Shown here in pieces: positions 23,221 through 31,485 of a stretch of DNA of 64,000 nucleotides (position 1 is the stretch's first letter; each line of letters starts with the position of its first letter). A program made the position numbers and the translations under genes. The notes beneath the pieces were generated by a model. That model saw only the letters and a program-made list of their open reading frames with translations. It was not told the origin of the DNA and searched no databases. Location: NCBI RefSeq assembly GCF_014656295.1, contig NZ_BNCD01000026.1, positions 1 to 64,000 of the forward strand, read 5' to 3'. Source of the DNA: Streptomyces sulfonofaciens (GTDB lineage: Bacteria > Actinomycetota > Actinomycetes > Streptomycetales > Streptomycetaceae).

Positions 23221-25527
23221 GTGGTGACCTTGGACGTACGGCCTCAGTTGCTCGACGCGCTCTCCGCTCTGCGCGACCGCGTCGCCGCGGCGCGCTTTCC
23301 GCTGCCCCTGCCCGGGGCGCCACGCGCGCGTGCCAACCGGGCGGAGCTGCTGGCGCAGCTCGACGACTACCTCCTGCCCCGGCTGAAGGCGCCGCAGGCT
23401 CCCGTGCTCGCCGTGGTGGGCGGGTCGACGGGGGCGGGGAAGTCCACCCTGGTCAACTCCCTGGTGGGCCGTCAGGTCAGCGAAGCGGGGGTGCTGCGGC
23501 CCACGACGCGCACGCCCGTGCTCGTCTGCCATCCGGAGGACCTGCACTGGTTCAGCGGTATGCGGGTCCTGCCGGACCTCACGCGCGTGTGGCCCTCCGG
23601 TTCAGCGGGCCCGGGCGGGGACCGGGGCGGTCCTGGGCACGATCGGGGGGCGGGCGGCCCCGGCGGTCACCACTCCGGAGCGCACGGCGCCGCGACCAGG
23701 ATGGGCGCCTCCGGCTTGCACGGAAGCGACTCCTACGGCGACTCCTACGCAAGCACCACCCTGGGAGAGTCCCTGGGGGAGACCTACGGAGAGTCCTACG
23801 GGGACGGTTTCGGCGACGGCGACGGTTTCGGCGGGCACGACTCCTATGACGACGCCTATGGAGACGGTGGAGACGGTTACGGCGATTCCTTCGGCCGCGA
23901 TTCCTTCGGCCGCGACCCGCTGGGCCGGGACGCCCTTGGCCGCGACTCCCTCGGCCGGTCCGACGCCTACGGCGACACGTTCGGCGCGCCCGATCCCTAC
24001 GGCGCCCCCGACGCCTACGGCGGGCGTGACGCCTTCGGGCGCACGACCGGGCGCACCGCCAGTACCGCACGCCCGGGGCGCCCGGAGGCGCGGCACCCCG
24101 TCGAACACGTCTACCGCACGCACCAGGACGGCCGGCAGACGCCCGGCGGCCGCGGTGCGCGCCTCCTTCCCGAGGATGACGGCAGGGCCTTCTCCGGGAG
24201 CGGCGGACGGGCCGTTCCCGACGGCGGACCACGGGCCCGCGCAAGGGGAGCGAGCGGCTTCCGCGACGGGCCCTGGCCCGCACCGGGTGGCGGCCGGGGC
24301 ACGCGCGCAAAGGGCGCCGGTCGGTCCGCCGCCGACTCGGACGAACAGGTGCTGCGGATCGAGACCGTCCCCACCCTGCCGCGTGGGCTCGCCCTCCTGG
24401 ACGCCCCCGACATCGACTCCCTGGTGGTGGAGAACCGCCTGCTGGCCGCGGAGCTGATCTGCGCCGCCGATGTATGGATCATGGTCACCACGGCAGCCAG
24501 GTACGCCGACGCCGTGCCCTGGCACCTGCTGCGCACCGCCAAGCAGTACGACTCCACCCTGGTGATCGTTCTCGACCGCGTGCCCCACCAGGTCGTGGAC
24601 GAGGTGTCCGCGCAGTACGACGCGCTGCTCACCAAGGCCGGGCTCGGCGCGGTCCCCCGGTTCACCGTGCCCGAACTGCCCGAGTCCGCGGGCGGCGGCG
24701 GGCTGCTGCCGGCCAGTGCCGTGGCGCCGCTGCACGACTGGCTCAGTGAGTGCGTCCGGGATCCCCACGTACGGGCCCACGCCGTCACCCGGACGGCCAA
24801 CGGCGTGCTCCGTTCGCTGCGCACCCGGATGCCGGAGCTGGCCGGTGCCGTGGCCGCCCAGCACGCCGCCGCCGTCCGGCTCGTCTCGGCCGTGGAGGCC
24901 GCCTACGACCATGAGCACACACGTCTGAGAGGACGGTTGCAGGCGGGCGCCGTGCTCGCCGGCGACGCGTTGAAGCGCTGGCGCAGCTATCCGCTGGACT
25001 GCGGTCCCGGCGAACTGCTCGATGCGCTCGTCGAGAACCTGGCGGCGCTGCTGCTGTGCGCCGTGGCCGCTGCGGACGAGCGCATCGAGGAGCGGTGGCG
25101 GCGCGAACCCGCCGCCGAGGCCCCCGTCCTGGCGGCCCGTGACACCGCGCTGGAGAGCGCGGAGCACCGGATCGGCCTGGCGGTGCGGCGCTGGCGGCGC
25201 GTCATCGAGGAGTACGCGGAGGACGAGGCCCGGGCCCTGGAGAAGAGTTCCGCCCCCGATCCCGAGGCCATTGCCGCCCTGCTGGCCACCACGCTGCTGG
25301 GCGGCCGCCGGGCGCGCTCCGCGGGCGACAAGCTCGCGGACCGGATCGGGGCGCGCCCGGCGCTGAGGTTGCGCGACCGGGGCGGGCGGCTCCTCGTCAG
25401 CTACGTCGAACGGGTCCTGCACACCGAACGCGAGCGCCGCCTCGCCCCGCTCGACACCCTGGACGTCCGTGCCGAACCCCAGGCCGAACTGATCGCCGCG
25501 CTGTCCGTACTGCAGAAGGAGAGGTGA
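23221..25527 (+). CDS. dynA: Dynamin-like GTPase with disordered insertion (DynA-like)
   Basis: A 768-residue protein of the bacterial dynamin/YfjP type. G1 is GGSTGAGKSTLVNSLVG at about residues 69-85, and switch sequences follow in RPTTRTPV. Residues about 124-373 are a low-complexity insertion rich in Gly, Asp, Tyr, Phe and Arg, built of D-S-Y-G-D and F-G-R-D-x-L-like units. G3 (LLDAPDIDS) follows near residue 392, and a helical C-terminal half near 540-768. It is coupled to the next gene by a GTGA overlap. In Streptomyces a dynAB pair stabilises Z-rings in sporulation septa; the same assignment is inferred here from the paired GTPases next to an SSB gene. The insertion looks unusual for such a GTPase. 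Confidence 0.75.
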   Translation: MVTLDVRPQLLDALSALRDRVAAARFPLPLPGAPRARANRAELLAQLDDYLLPRLKAPQAPVLAVVGGSTGAGKSTLVNSLVGRQVSEAGVLRPTTRTPVLVCHPEDLHWFSGMRVLPDLTRVWPSGSAGPGGDRGGPGHDRGAGGPGGHHSGAHGAATRMGASGLHGSDSYGDSYASTTLGESLGETYGESYGDGFGDGDGFGGHDSYDDAYGDGGDGYGDSFGRDSFGRDPLGRDALGRDSLGRSDAYGDTFGAPDPYGAPDAYGGRDAFGRTTGRTASTARPGRPEARHPVEHVYRTHQDGRQTPGGRGARLLPEDDGRAFSGSGGRAVPDGGPRARARGASGFRDGPWPAPGGGRGTRAKGAGRSAADSDEQVLRIETVPTLPRGLALLDAPDIDSLVVENRLLAAELICAADVWIMVTTAARYADAVPWHLLRTAKQYDSTLVIVLDRVPHQVVDEVSAQYDALLTKAGLGAVPRFTVPELPESAGGGGLLPASAVAPLHDWLSECVRDPHVRAHAVTRTANGVLRSLRTRMPELAGAVAAQHAAAVRLVSAVEAAYDHEHTRLRGRLQAGAVLAGDALKRWRSYPLDCGPGELLDALVENLAALLLCAVAAADERIEERWRREPAAEAPVLAARDTALESAEHRIGLAVRRWRRVIEEYAEDEARALEKSSAPDPEAIAALLATTLLGGRRARSAGDKLADRIGARPALRLRDRGGRLLVSYVERVLHTERERRLAPLDTLDVRAEPQAELIAALSVLQKER

Positions 25528-28500
25528 CCGCGGTGACTGCCGTGACGGATGAGGCGGACCACGTCGACCGAGCCGGTCAGGTCGACCGAACCGGTCACGT
25601 TGACCGAACCGGTCACGTCGACCGAGCAGGTCAGGTCGACCGAGCAGGTCAGGTCGACCGAACCGGTCACGTCGAGCACGGCGCTCACGGTGAGCGCCCC
25701 GGTGAGACGGCCTCCGCCGTTGCCACGGGCGGTGCCGGCCGGCGCGAGCACCCTGGTGAGGCATATCGGGCCGAGCATCCTGGTGACGGCGACGAAGGGA
25801 TCCGTGACGCGGATGAATCCGACGGCTCAAGGCGGGGCGACGGCGGCGAGTACGCGGGCAGGGCCGTCCGGGTGGACCCTGGCGGTCAGACTGATCATGA
25901 TGGCTCTGCCGTCGATGACGGCCGTTCCCGGACGTCTGAGGGGCCCCACGGCGGAGCGCGAGCGGCGTCGGCCTCAGTGGCTTCCCCCTCAGGAGTCCCC
26001 TTCTCGGGAGGGCCGGGCTCAGAGGGGCCTCCCTCAGGTCCGGTCGTCCCGCGAACGCCGACGGGCGGAGCCGCCCACGGCGCCGTCGGCGCCTCCCACG
26101 GCCCGATGACGGACGCTTCCTGCGCAAGCCCCGACGGCCCGGCAGATGGTCCGGCAGGCGGCCCGGCGGGTGGCCGGGCGGGTGGCCAGGGCTCCAGCGT
26201 GTTCACCCCCCAGCCGCGCCACGAGGCCCTTTCCGGAGATGTCTCCGAACCTCGTGCCGCCCGCTCCGTGGCAAACGGCGCTCCCGGAGTGCCGCAGACC
26301 GCCCAGGGACGGCCTGTTGACACCGGACGGGACGGCGATGCCGCGCGGCGGCCCGGCTCCGAGCCGACGGCGACGGCGACGGCGACGGAAACTACCGCAG
26401 GAGGGGGCACTGCCGCGGCGGACGCGGAGGCGTACGACGCGGAGGCGTACGCAGGGGGAGCCTCCGACACGGACGCGGAGCGCGCCCCCGGTACGCGGCA
26501 GGCCACCCGTGCAGGGGACGCCCCCGGCACGGAACGGGCTCCCGGCGCCGCACACCCGCATGGCGCCGAGCACGACGGCGACGCGGAAGGGCGCCGCGAG
26601 CACAAGCGTGCCCCCAAGGCGCGGTCCACGGCGGTGCCGCACCCCGTGCCCGTCCTCGTCCCGCAGAGCGACCCCGAGGTCCTGGCCGCCCTCATTCCCG
26701 CGGCGTTCCCGCGCAAGCCGGTGTCCGTGCTGGTGCCACGGGCAGACGCCGAGGCGGCGGCGGAGGAGGCAGCACCGAAGGTCCTCTCGGGAGCCGTCCA
26801 CGCGACACTCTCCACCCCCACCGTCGAGCCGGGGCCCATGCCGGGGCCCAAGCCGGGCCCCGGGCCCGGGACCGCGCCCTTGTCGGAGGACGAGTCCGGA
26901 TCCGCGCCGGTGAGCGAGCCCGGATCCGTGCCGCAGTCCAAGCAGGACCCGGCGCCGCAGTCGGGCCCGGGGGCCGCCTCGGACCTTCCGTCCCGGCCGG
27001 ATCCCGGACAGCGGCCCGATACCGGGGACGAGCTCGTTCCCGGCCGTGAGCCGAACACCGATCCTGAGCCGAACACCGATCCTGAGCCGAGCCCGGAAAC
27101 GGAGCCGGACCCTGAAGCCGAGTCGGGTCCCGAATCCCAGCCGGGTCCCGAATCCGAGTCGAGCTCCGACCGGGTGGCGGGCCCCGTCTCCGAGGCGAGT
27201 CCCGGTCCCGGGCCGAGCCCCGATCCACAGCCTGGCGCAGAGCCCGGTCCCGGTCCCGGTCCCGGAACCGGGACCGGATGCCGGCGCCTCGCGCCGGAGC
27301 CCGGCTCCGCCCCTCCCACGCCCGAGGCGGGCCCCGAGCCGCCCGCACCCAGGACGGAGTCCTCCGCGCCCGGTTCGGAGCTGTCCGCACCCGGCCGGGT
27401 GCCGCCGTCGTCCGGTCAGGAGCCGCCGTCGTCCGGTCAGGAGCCGTCCGGGAACGTGTCCGAGCGGCCCGAGGTCGCTCCGGAACCCGTCCCGGCCCCG
27501 ACGGGCGGGCCCGCCGAAGGGGAGAAGCCGGAGGACTCCGCGCCGGGTGCGGAGTGCACGGCGTTCGAGGAGCCCATGCCGTACGAGGAATCCGTGCCAC
27601 CCGAGGAGGCCGTGCTCCGGCCGGAGCGCATGCCCGCTCCGCCTTCCGCGCCCCCAGCGGGGCCCACGCCCGCTCCACCTTCCGCGCCCCCGGCCGACGC
27701 CCGCCCCAGCACCCCCGAGGCGCCGGGGGCACTCGCACAGTCCGCTCAGCAGCCGTTCACCCCGAGGCCATTGGTCATCCCGCCCATGCCGACGCAACCA
27801 CCCGTCGCCCCCGCACCTACCGCGCCCGTCGCACCCGCGCCCCCCGTACCTGACGCCTCGGTCGTGCCCCCCGTACCTGGCGCCTCGGCCGCGTCGGCCC
27901 CACCGGCCGTCTCGACCACGCCTTCCGCCCCGGCGGCCTCCGGCGCCCCCGCCGGTCCGGCGTCCGCTGAAGCACCGATCACACCGACCGCCCCAATCGC
28001 CCCGGCAACCCCCGAGGCACCAGCCGTCGGGATCACCCCCGCCGACTCAGCCGTCCCGATCACACCCGAAGACCCAGGGGCCCCGCTCGCCCCCGAGGAC
28101 CCAGAGCTTCCGACCACGCCCGACGACCCAGCCGCCTCCTCCGTCTCCTTCGACCCCTCTGCCCCCTCTGCTGCTGTCGCCTCCTCCGTCCCTTCGGGGT
28201 CCCCGGGGGAAGCCTCCGGCCAACTCCCCAACCAGTCCGAAGGCGTCTGGGACGACGGACTGATCGCCCGGCGCGCGGCGGGCGGTGCCCAGGAGGACGA
28301 CGTCGTGGACCTGGGCGGTAGCGCGTCCGCCCTCACTGGGAGTGTTGCTCCGGACGGGGAACCGCGTACGGGACGCGAGTCCGTGTACGACGCACCCCTG
28401 CGCGACCGCCTCGACGCGCTGCGCGAGCTGGTGGGACTGTCCAGGACCCGCGTGGAGAGCGGCACGCTCGCCGAGGCGGGGCGGGTGCTCGACGAGGCGT

Positions 28501-29981
28501 CGGCCCGCGGCAGGCTCTCCGGCCGGCACACCGTGGTCGCTCTCGCGGGGGCCACCGGCAGCGGGAAGTCGTCGCTGTTCAACGCCCTCGCCGGAGTCAC
28601 CATCTCGGACACCGGTGCCCGCCGCCCGACCACCTCGTTCCCCGTGGCGTGCAGTTGGTCGGACGACGCGGCGCCGCTGCTCGACCGGCTCGGCATCCCC
28701 GCGCGGCTGCGGCGCAGACCACCGCACAACGCGGAGGCGGAGGCCCAGTTGAGCGGCCTCATCCTGGTGGACCTCCCCGACCACGACTCGGCGGCGGTGG
28801 CGCACCGCGAGCAGGTGGACCGCGTCCTCGCACTCGTCGACGCGGTCATCTGGGTCGTCGACCCGGAGAAGTACGCGGACGCCGTCCTGCACGACCGCTA
28901 CCTGCGTCCCATGGCGGGGCACGCCGAGGTGATGTTCATCGTGCTCAACCAGGTCGACCGGCTCCCGGGCGAGGCCGCCGACCAGGTGCTCGACGACCTG
29001 CGGAGGCTGCTCGACGAGGACGGCGTGGCGCTGGGCGAGCACGGCGAGCCCGGCGCCACCGTGCTCGCGGTGTCGGCGGCGACCGGCCGCGGCATCGGGG
29101 AACTGCGCGGCACCATCGGCCAGTTCGTGGCCAGGCGGGGCGCCGCGGGGCGCCGTATCGCCGCCGATGTGTCCGCCGTGGCGAGCGGACTGCGCCCGGT
29201 GTACGCCGCGGGCCGGCAGTACGGGCTCAGTGAGGAGGCCCGCGAGGAGTTCGCGGACCGGCTCGCCGAGGCGATCGGCGCGACGGCCGCCGGTGTCGCC
29301 GCGGAGCGCGCCTGGCGCAGGAACGCGAGCAAGGCATGCGGATCGCCCTGGCTGCGGCTGTGGCGGCGGTACGAGTCCTGGCGGTTCCCACGGATCCGCC
29401 GTTCGGCTCCGGGCGCCTCAGCGGCCGAGGAGGCCACCGCCAGGCAGCGGGTCGAGCAGGCCGTGCGGACGGTGGCCGAGCAGGCCGCAGCCGGGCTGCC
29501 CGCGCCCTGGGCCCAGGCCGTGCGCGAGGCCGCCGTGCGCGGTGCGCGCGGCCTGCCCAGGGCCCTGGACGAGCTGGCCGTCACCGCGGGAGTGTCCGAC
29601 AAGCCGCCGCGGCCCGGGTGGTGGCCCGTGGCGGTCCTGACGCAGGCGGCCATGACGCTCATGCAGATCGTGGGCGGGCTGTGGCTGTCCGGGCAGATCC
29701 TGGGCCTCTGCCCGCCGAACCTGGGCGTACCGGTCATGCTGATGTCGATCGGAGTCGTCGGCGGACCGCTGGTCGACTGGGCGTGCCGGGTGGCGGCGCG
29801 CGGCCCGGCACGCCGGTACGGACTCGAAGCGGAGCGCCGCCTCCGGGAGGCTGCGGCGGGCTGCGGCCGGGCCAGGGTCCTGGATCCCGTCTCCGGGGAA
29901 CTGCTGCGGTACGCGGAGGTGCGGGAGCAGTACGTACGGGTGCTGGGGACGGCACAGCCCACGGCGGCGCGGGTGGGGTGA
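25524..29981 (+). CDS. dynB: Dynamin-like membrane GTPase with a 950-residue disordered N-terminus (DynB-like)
   Basis: 1485 residues. Only the last 530 or so form a recognisable dynamin-like GTPase: G1 is GATGSGKSSLFNALAG at about residue 1009, G3 VDLPDHDS, G4 LNQVDR, and two membrane helices lie at about 1368-1425. The first 950 residues are predicted disordered: six V-D-R-x-G-x hexapeptides at the start, then Pro/Glu/Gly/Ser-rich tracts and Pro/Ala-rich repeats. The frame is open throughout and its start overlaps the upstream stop, so it looks like one gene. Base composition alone does not prove translation from the first GTG; an internal start nearer 28 kb is possible. A role with DynA at division septa is inferred from family and position. 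Confidence 0.75.
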   Translation: MTAVTAVTDEADHVDRAGQVDRTGHVDRTGHVDRAGQVDRAGQVDRTGHVEHGAHGERPGETASAVATGGAGRREHPGEAYRAEHPGDGDEGIRDADESDGSRRGDGGEYAGRAVRVDPGGQTDHDGSAVDDGRSRTSEGPHGGARAASASVASPSGVPFSGGPGSEGPPSGPVVPRTPTGGAAHGAVGASHGPMTDASCASPDGPADGPAGGPAGGRAGGQGSSVFTPQPRHEALSGDVSEPRAARSVANGAPGVPQTAQGRPVDTGRDGDAARRPGSEPTATATATETTAGGGTAAADAEAYDAEAYAGGASDTDAERAPGTRQATRAGDAPGTERAPGAAHPHGAEHDGDAEGRREHKRAPKARSTAVPHPVPVLVPQSDPEVLAALIPAAFPRKPVSVLVPRADAEAAAEEAAPKVLSGAVHATLSTPTVEPGPMPGPKPGPGPGTAPLSEDESGSAPVSEPGSVPQSKQDPAPQSGPGAASDLPSRPDPGQRPDTGDELVPGREPNTDPEPNTDPEPSPETEPDPEAESGPESQPGPESESSSDRVAGPVSEASPGPGPSPDPQPGAEPGPGPGPGTGTGCRRLAPEPGSAPPTPEAGPEPPAPRTESSAPGSELSAPGRVPPSSGQEPPSSGQEPSGNVSERPEVAPEPVPAPTGGPAEGEKPEDSAPGAECTAFEEPMPYEESVPPEEAVLRPERMPAPPSAPPAGPTPAPPSAPPADARPSTPEAPGALAQSAQQPFTPRPLVIPPMPTQPPVAPAPTAPVAPAPPVPDASVVPPVPGASAASAPPAVSTTPSAPAASGAPAGPASAEAPITPTAPIAPATPEAPAVGITPADSAVPITPEDPGAPLAPEDPELPTTPDDPAASSVSFDPSAPSAAVASSVPSGSPGEASGQLPNQSEGVWDDGLIARRAAGGAQEDDVVDLGGSASALTGSVAPDGEPRTGRESVYDAPLRDRLDALRELVGLSRTRVESGTLAEAGRVLDEASARGRLSGRHTVVALAGATGSGKSSLFNALAGVTISDTGARRPTTSFPVACSWSDDAAPLLDRLGIPARLRRRPPHNAEAEAQLSGLILVDLPDHDSAAVAHREQVDRVLALVDAVIWVVDPEKYADAVLHDRYLRPMAGHAEVMFIVLNQVDRLPGEAADQVLDDLRRLLDEDGVALGEHGEPGATVLAVSAATGRGIGELRGTIGQFVARRGAAGRRIAADVSAVASGLRPVYAAGRQYGLSEEAREEFADRLAEAIGATAAGVAAERAWRRNASKACGSPWLRLWRRYESWRFPRIRRSAPGASAAEEATARQRVEQAVRTVAEQAAAGLPAPWAQAVREAAVRGARGLPRALDELAVTAGVSDKPPRPGWWPVAVLTQAAMTLMQIVGGLWLSGQILGLCPPNLGVPVMLMSIGVVGGPLVDWACRVAARGPARRYGLEAERRLREAAAGCGRARVLDPVSGELLRYAEVREQYVRVLGTAQPTAARVG
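25563..25670 (+). repeat. Six tandem 18-bp repeats in the dynB 5' end
   Basis: Six copies of gtcgaccgaRcMggtcaS encode V-D-R-(A/T)-G-(Q/H). The unit is a multiple of three, so copy number changes would keep the frame. Confidence 0.9.
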
Positions 29982-30472
29982 GGGCCCGGGCCCGGACGGG
30001 CGGGGTCGGGTTCGGACGGGTGAGGGCCCCGGGCCCGGACGGGTGAGGATTGCGGGTCCGGACGGCCGAGGGATCGGGGTCCCGACGGGACGGGCGTCTG
30101 CCCGGGGCGGAGCGGGGGTGGGGAAGGGGGCGGGCGGACGGGAGGAGGCATGACAGGAGAAGGCGGGACGGGAGGGGCGCGGCTCCGGCCGGGGCTGGGT
30201 GCCGGCTCGGGACAGGACGGTGCCGGGTCCGGACGGGCGCGCCGCCATCCGCTCGTTCACCTGCGCGGGTGACGGAGTTTTCCACAACCCGGCCGGCGTC
30301 CACAGGCTCCAGCGGGTCTCTCGCGGCGGGTGCACTCTGAATCCGCGGTCGCCGACGGGTCGAGAGCCGGCCCGGGCCGCAGGACGCAGCCGCAGCCGTT
30401 CCGGCGCCCGCGAGGGGGCCGTACGTCCCCGCGCCATGGCTGCGCCCGGGTTGGAGAGGGAGGGGTCAGAAA
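29982..30472 (+). other. Gap with G-rich imperfect repeats before ssbB
   Basis: No gene seen in 491 nt. The first 100 nt hold about four imperfect copies of a cggacgggtgagg-like unit. At 30278-30286 TTTTCCACA resembles a DnaA box with one mismatch, isolated and probably incidental. The ssbB promoter should lie near the 3' end; GGGAGAGG near 30460 precedes the start. Confidence 0.5.
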
Positions 30473-31138
30473 ATGAACGAGACGATGGTCACGGTGGTCG
30501 GGAACGTCGCGACCACACCGGTCTTCCGTGAGCTCCCGTCAGGACCTGTCGCGCGCTTCCGCCTTGCGGCGACCGCGCGGCACCGGGACCGCACGACGGG
30601 CCAGTGGTCGGACGGCCACACGAACTTCTTCACCGTGTGGGCCCGGCGGGCGCTGGGCGGCAATGCGGCGGCCTCGCTGTCCGTGGGCGATCCGGTCATC
30701 GTGCAGGGCAGGCTGCGGGTGCGCAACGAGGAGCGCGGCGGGGGACAGCAGTGGATGTCGGCGGACGTCGACGCCTTGGTGATCGGCCACGACCTGTCCC
30801 GTGGCACGTCCGCTTTCCGCAGGACGTCGCGGACCGACGGCACCACCGGTGGGCAGCAGCCCGCGGCGAAGGGAGAGGGCCCGCCCCCGTCCCCGCCTTT
30901 CACGGCATCCGCAGAAGCAGGGCCGCCCGCCCCGCCGCCCCCGCCCCAGGCGGCGCGGGCCGGCAGCGCGGGGGAGCCGGGCGCCGGTGAGCCCCCGAGC
31001 GCCGCCCGACACCCGGAGCCCGCCTGGGAGCAGGACCCCGTTCCCGCCGAGGCGCCGGCACGGGGAGACGTGCGAGCGGGGTGGCCCTCCGAGCCGGCGG
31101 CCGCAGAACTCTCCGCGGCACCGGTGGCAGTGGTATGA
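30473..31138 (+). CDS. ssbB: Single-stranded DNA-binding protein (SsbB-type)
   Basis: A 221-residue SSB. Residues 1-105 are the OB-fold (MVTVVGNVATTPVFREL, FFTVWARRALGGNAAASL, VIVQGRLRVRNEE). The tail is Pro/Ala rich and lacks the acidic D-D-x-P-F tip of canonical SSBs, which is typical of the paralogous SsbB. In S. coelicolor SsbB acts in chromosome segregation during sporulation. Placement downstream of two dynamin-like genes suggests a sporulation-division locus. Confidence 0.85.
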   Translation: MNETMVTVVGNVATTPVFRELPSGPVARFRLAATARHRDRTTGQWSDGHTNFFTVWARRALGGNAAASLSVGDPVIVQGRLRVRNEERGGGQQWMSADVDALVIGHDLSRGTSAFRRTSRTDGTTGGQQPAAKGEGPPPSPPFTASAEAGPPAPPPPPQAARAGSAGEPGAGEPPSAARHPEPAWEQDPVPAEAPARGDVRAGWPSEPAAAELSAAPVAVV

Positions 31139-31485
31139 CGCCGCGAGCGCGGCCGCCTCGACATGGTCCGGATGGGCGCGGCGCCATGCGCGGGAAACCG
31201 GAAGCGAGCACCGGAGCAGACGGCACCACCGCTTCAGACGAAGGGCAGCGCCCGCCCGTTCTGCGTCTTATCGGCGAGTCGGACCAGTGGATTTGTCGAT
31301 AAGGCCAGTGTGGATCCGGTGTTGTGAATAACGATTACGAGTCGGATCGGTTATCCGACGGTATGAGTGGGGACCCTGTTGCGCCGCTCTTCCTAGGATG
31401 CCGGGCGAAGCTCACGGGGAATCTGGTTCTGCTGGCGGGCCGACTAACCCCCCATGTCAACGGTTCCCGCCCGGAGGGGAATTCT
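31139..31485 (+). promoter_or_regulatory. Upstream region of the thioester-domain gene
   Basis: A 347-nt gap. Two hairpin-forming repeats are visible: CTTATCG/CGATAAG (31267-31273, 31297-31303) and GTCGGAT/ATCCGAC with a 5-nt loop (31341-31347, 31353-31359). GGAGGGG (31472-31478) is a strong Shine-Dalgarno for the GTG at 31486. The hairpins could be an ssbB terminator or leader structure. Confidence 0.5.

Noticed and set aside
26034..27797. Long open frames opposite the dynB N-terminal region
   Set aside because: They mirror the GC-rich repeats of dynB, have Arg/Gly/Pro-rich products without motifs, and conflict with the coupled dynA-dynB frame.
30278..30286. TTTTCCACA as a DnaA box
   Set aside because: One mismatch to the consensus, isolated, and far from any dnaA or origin features; expected by chance.
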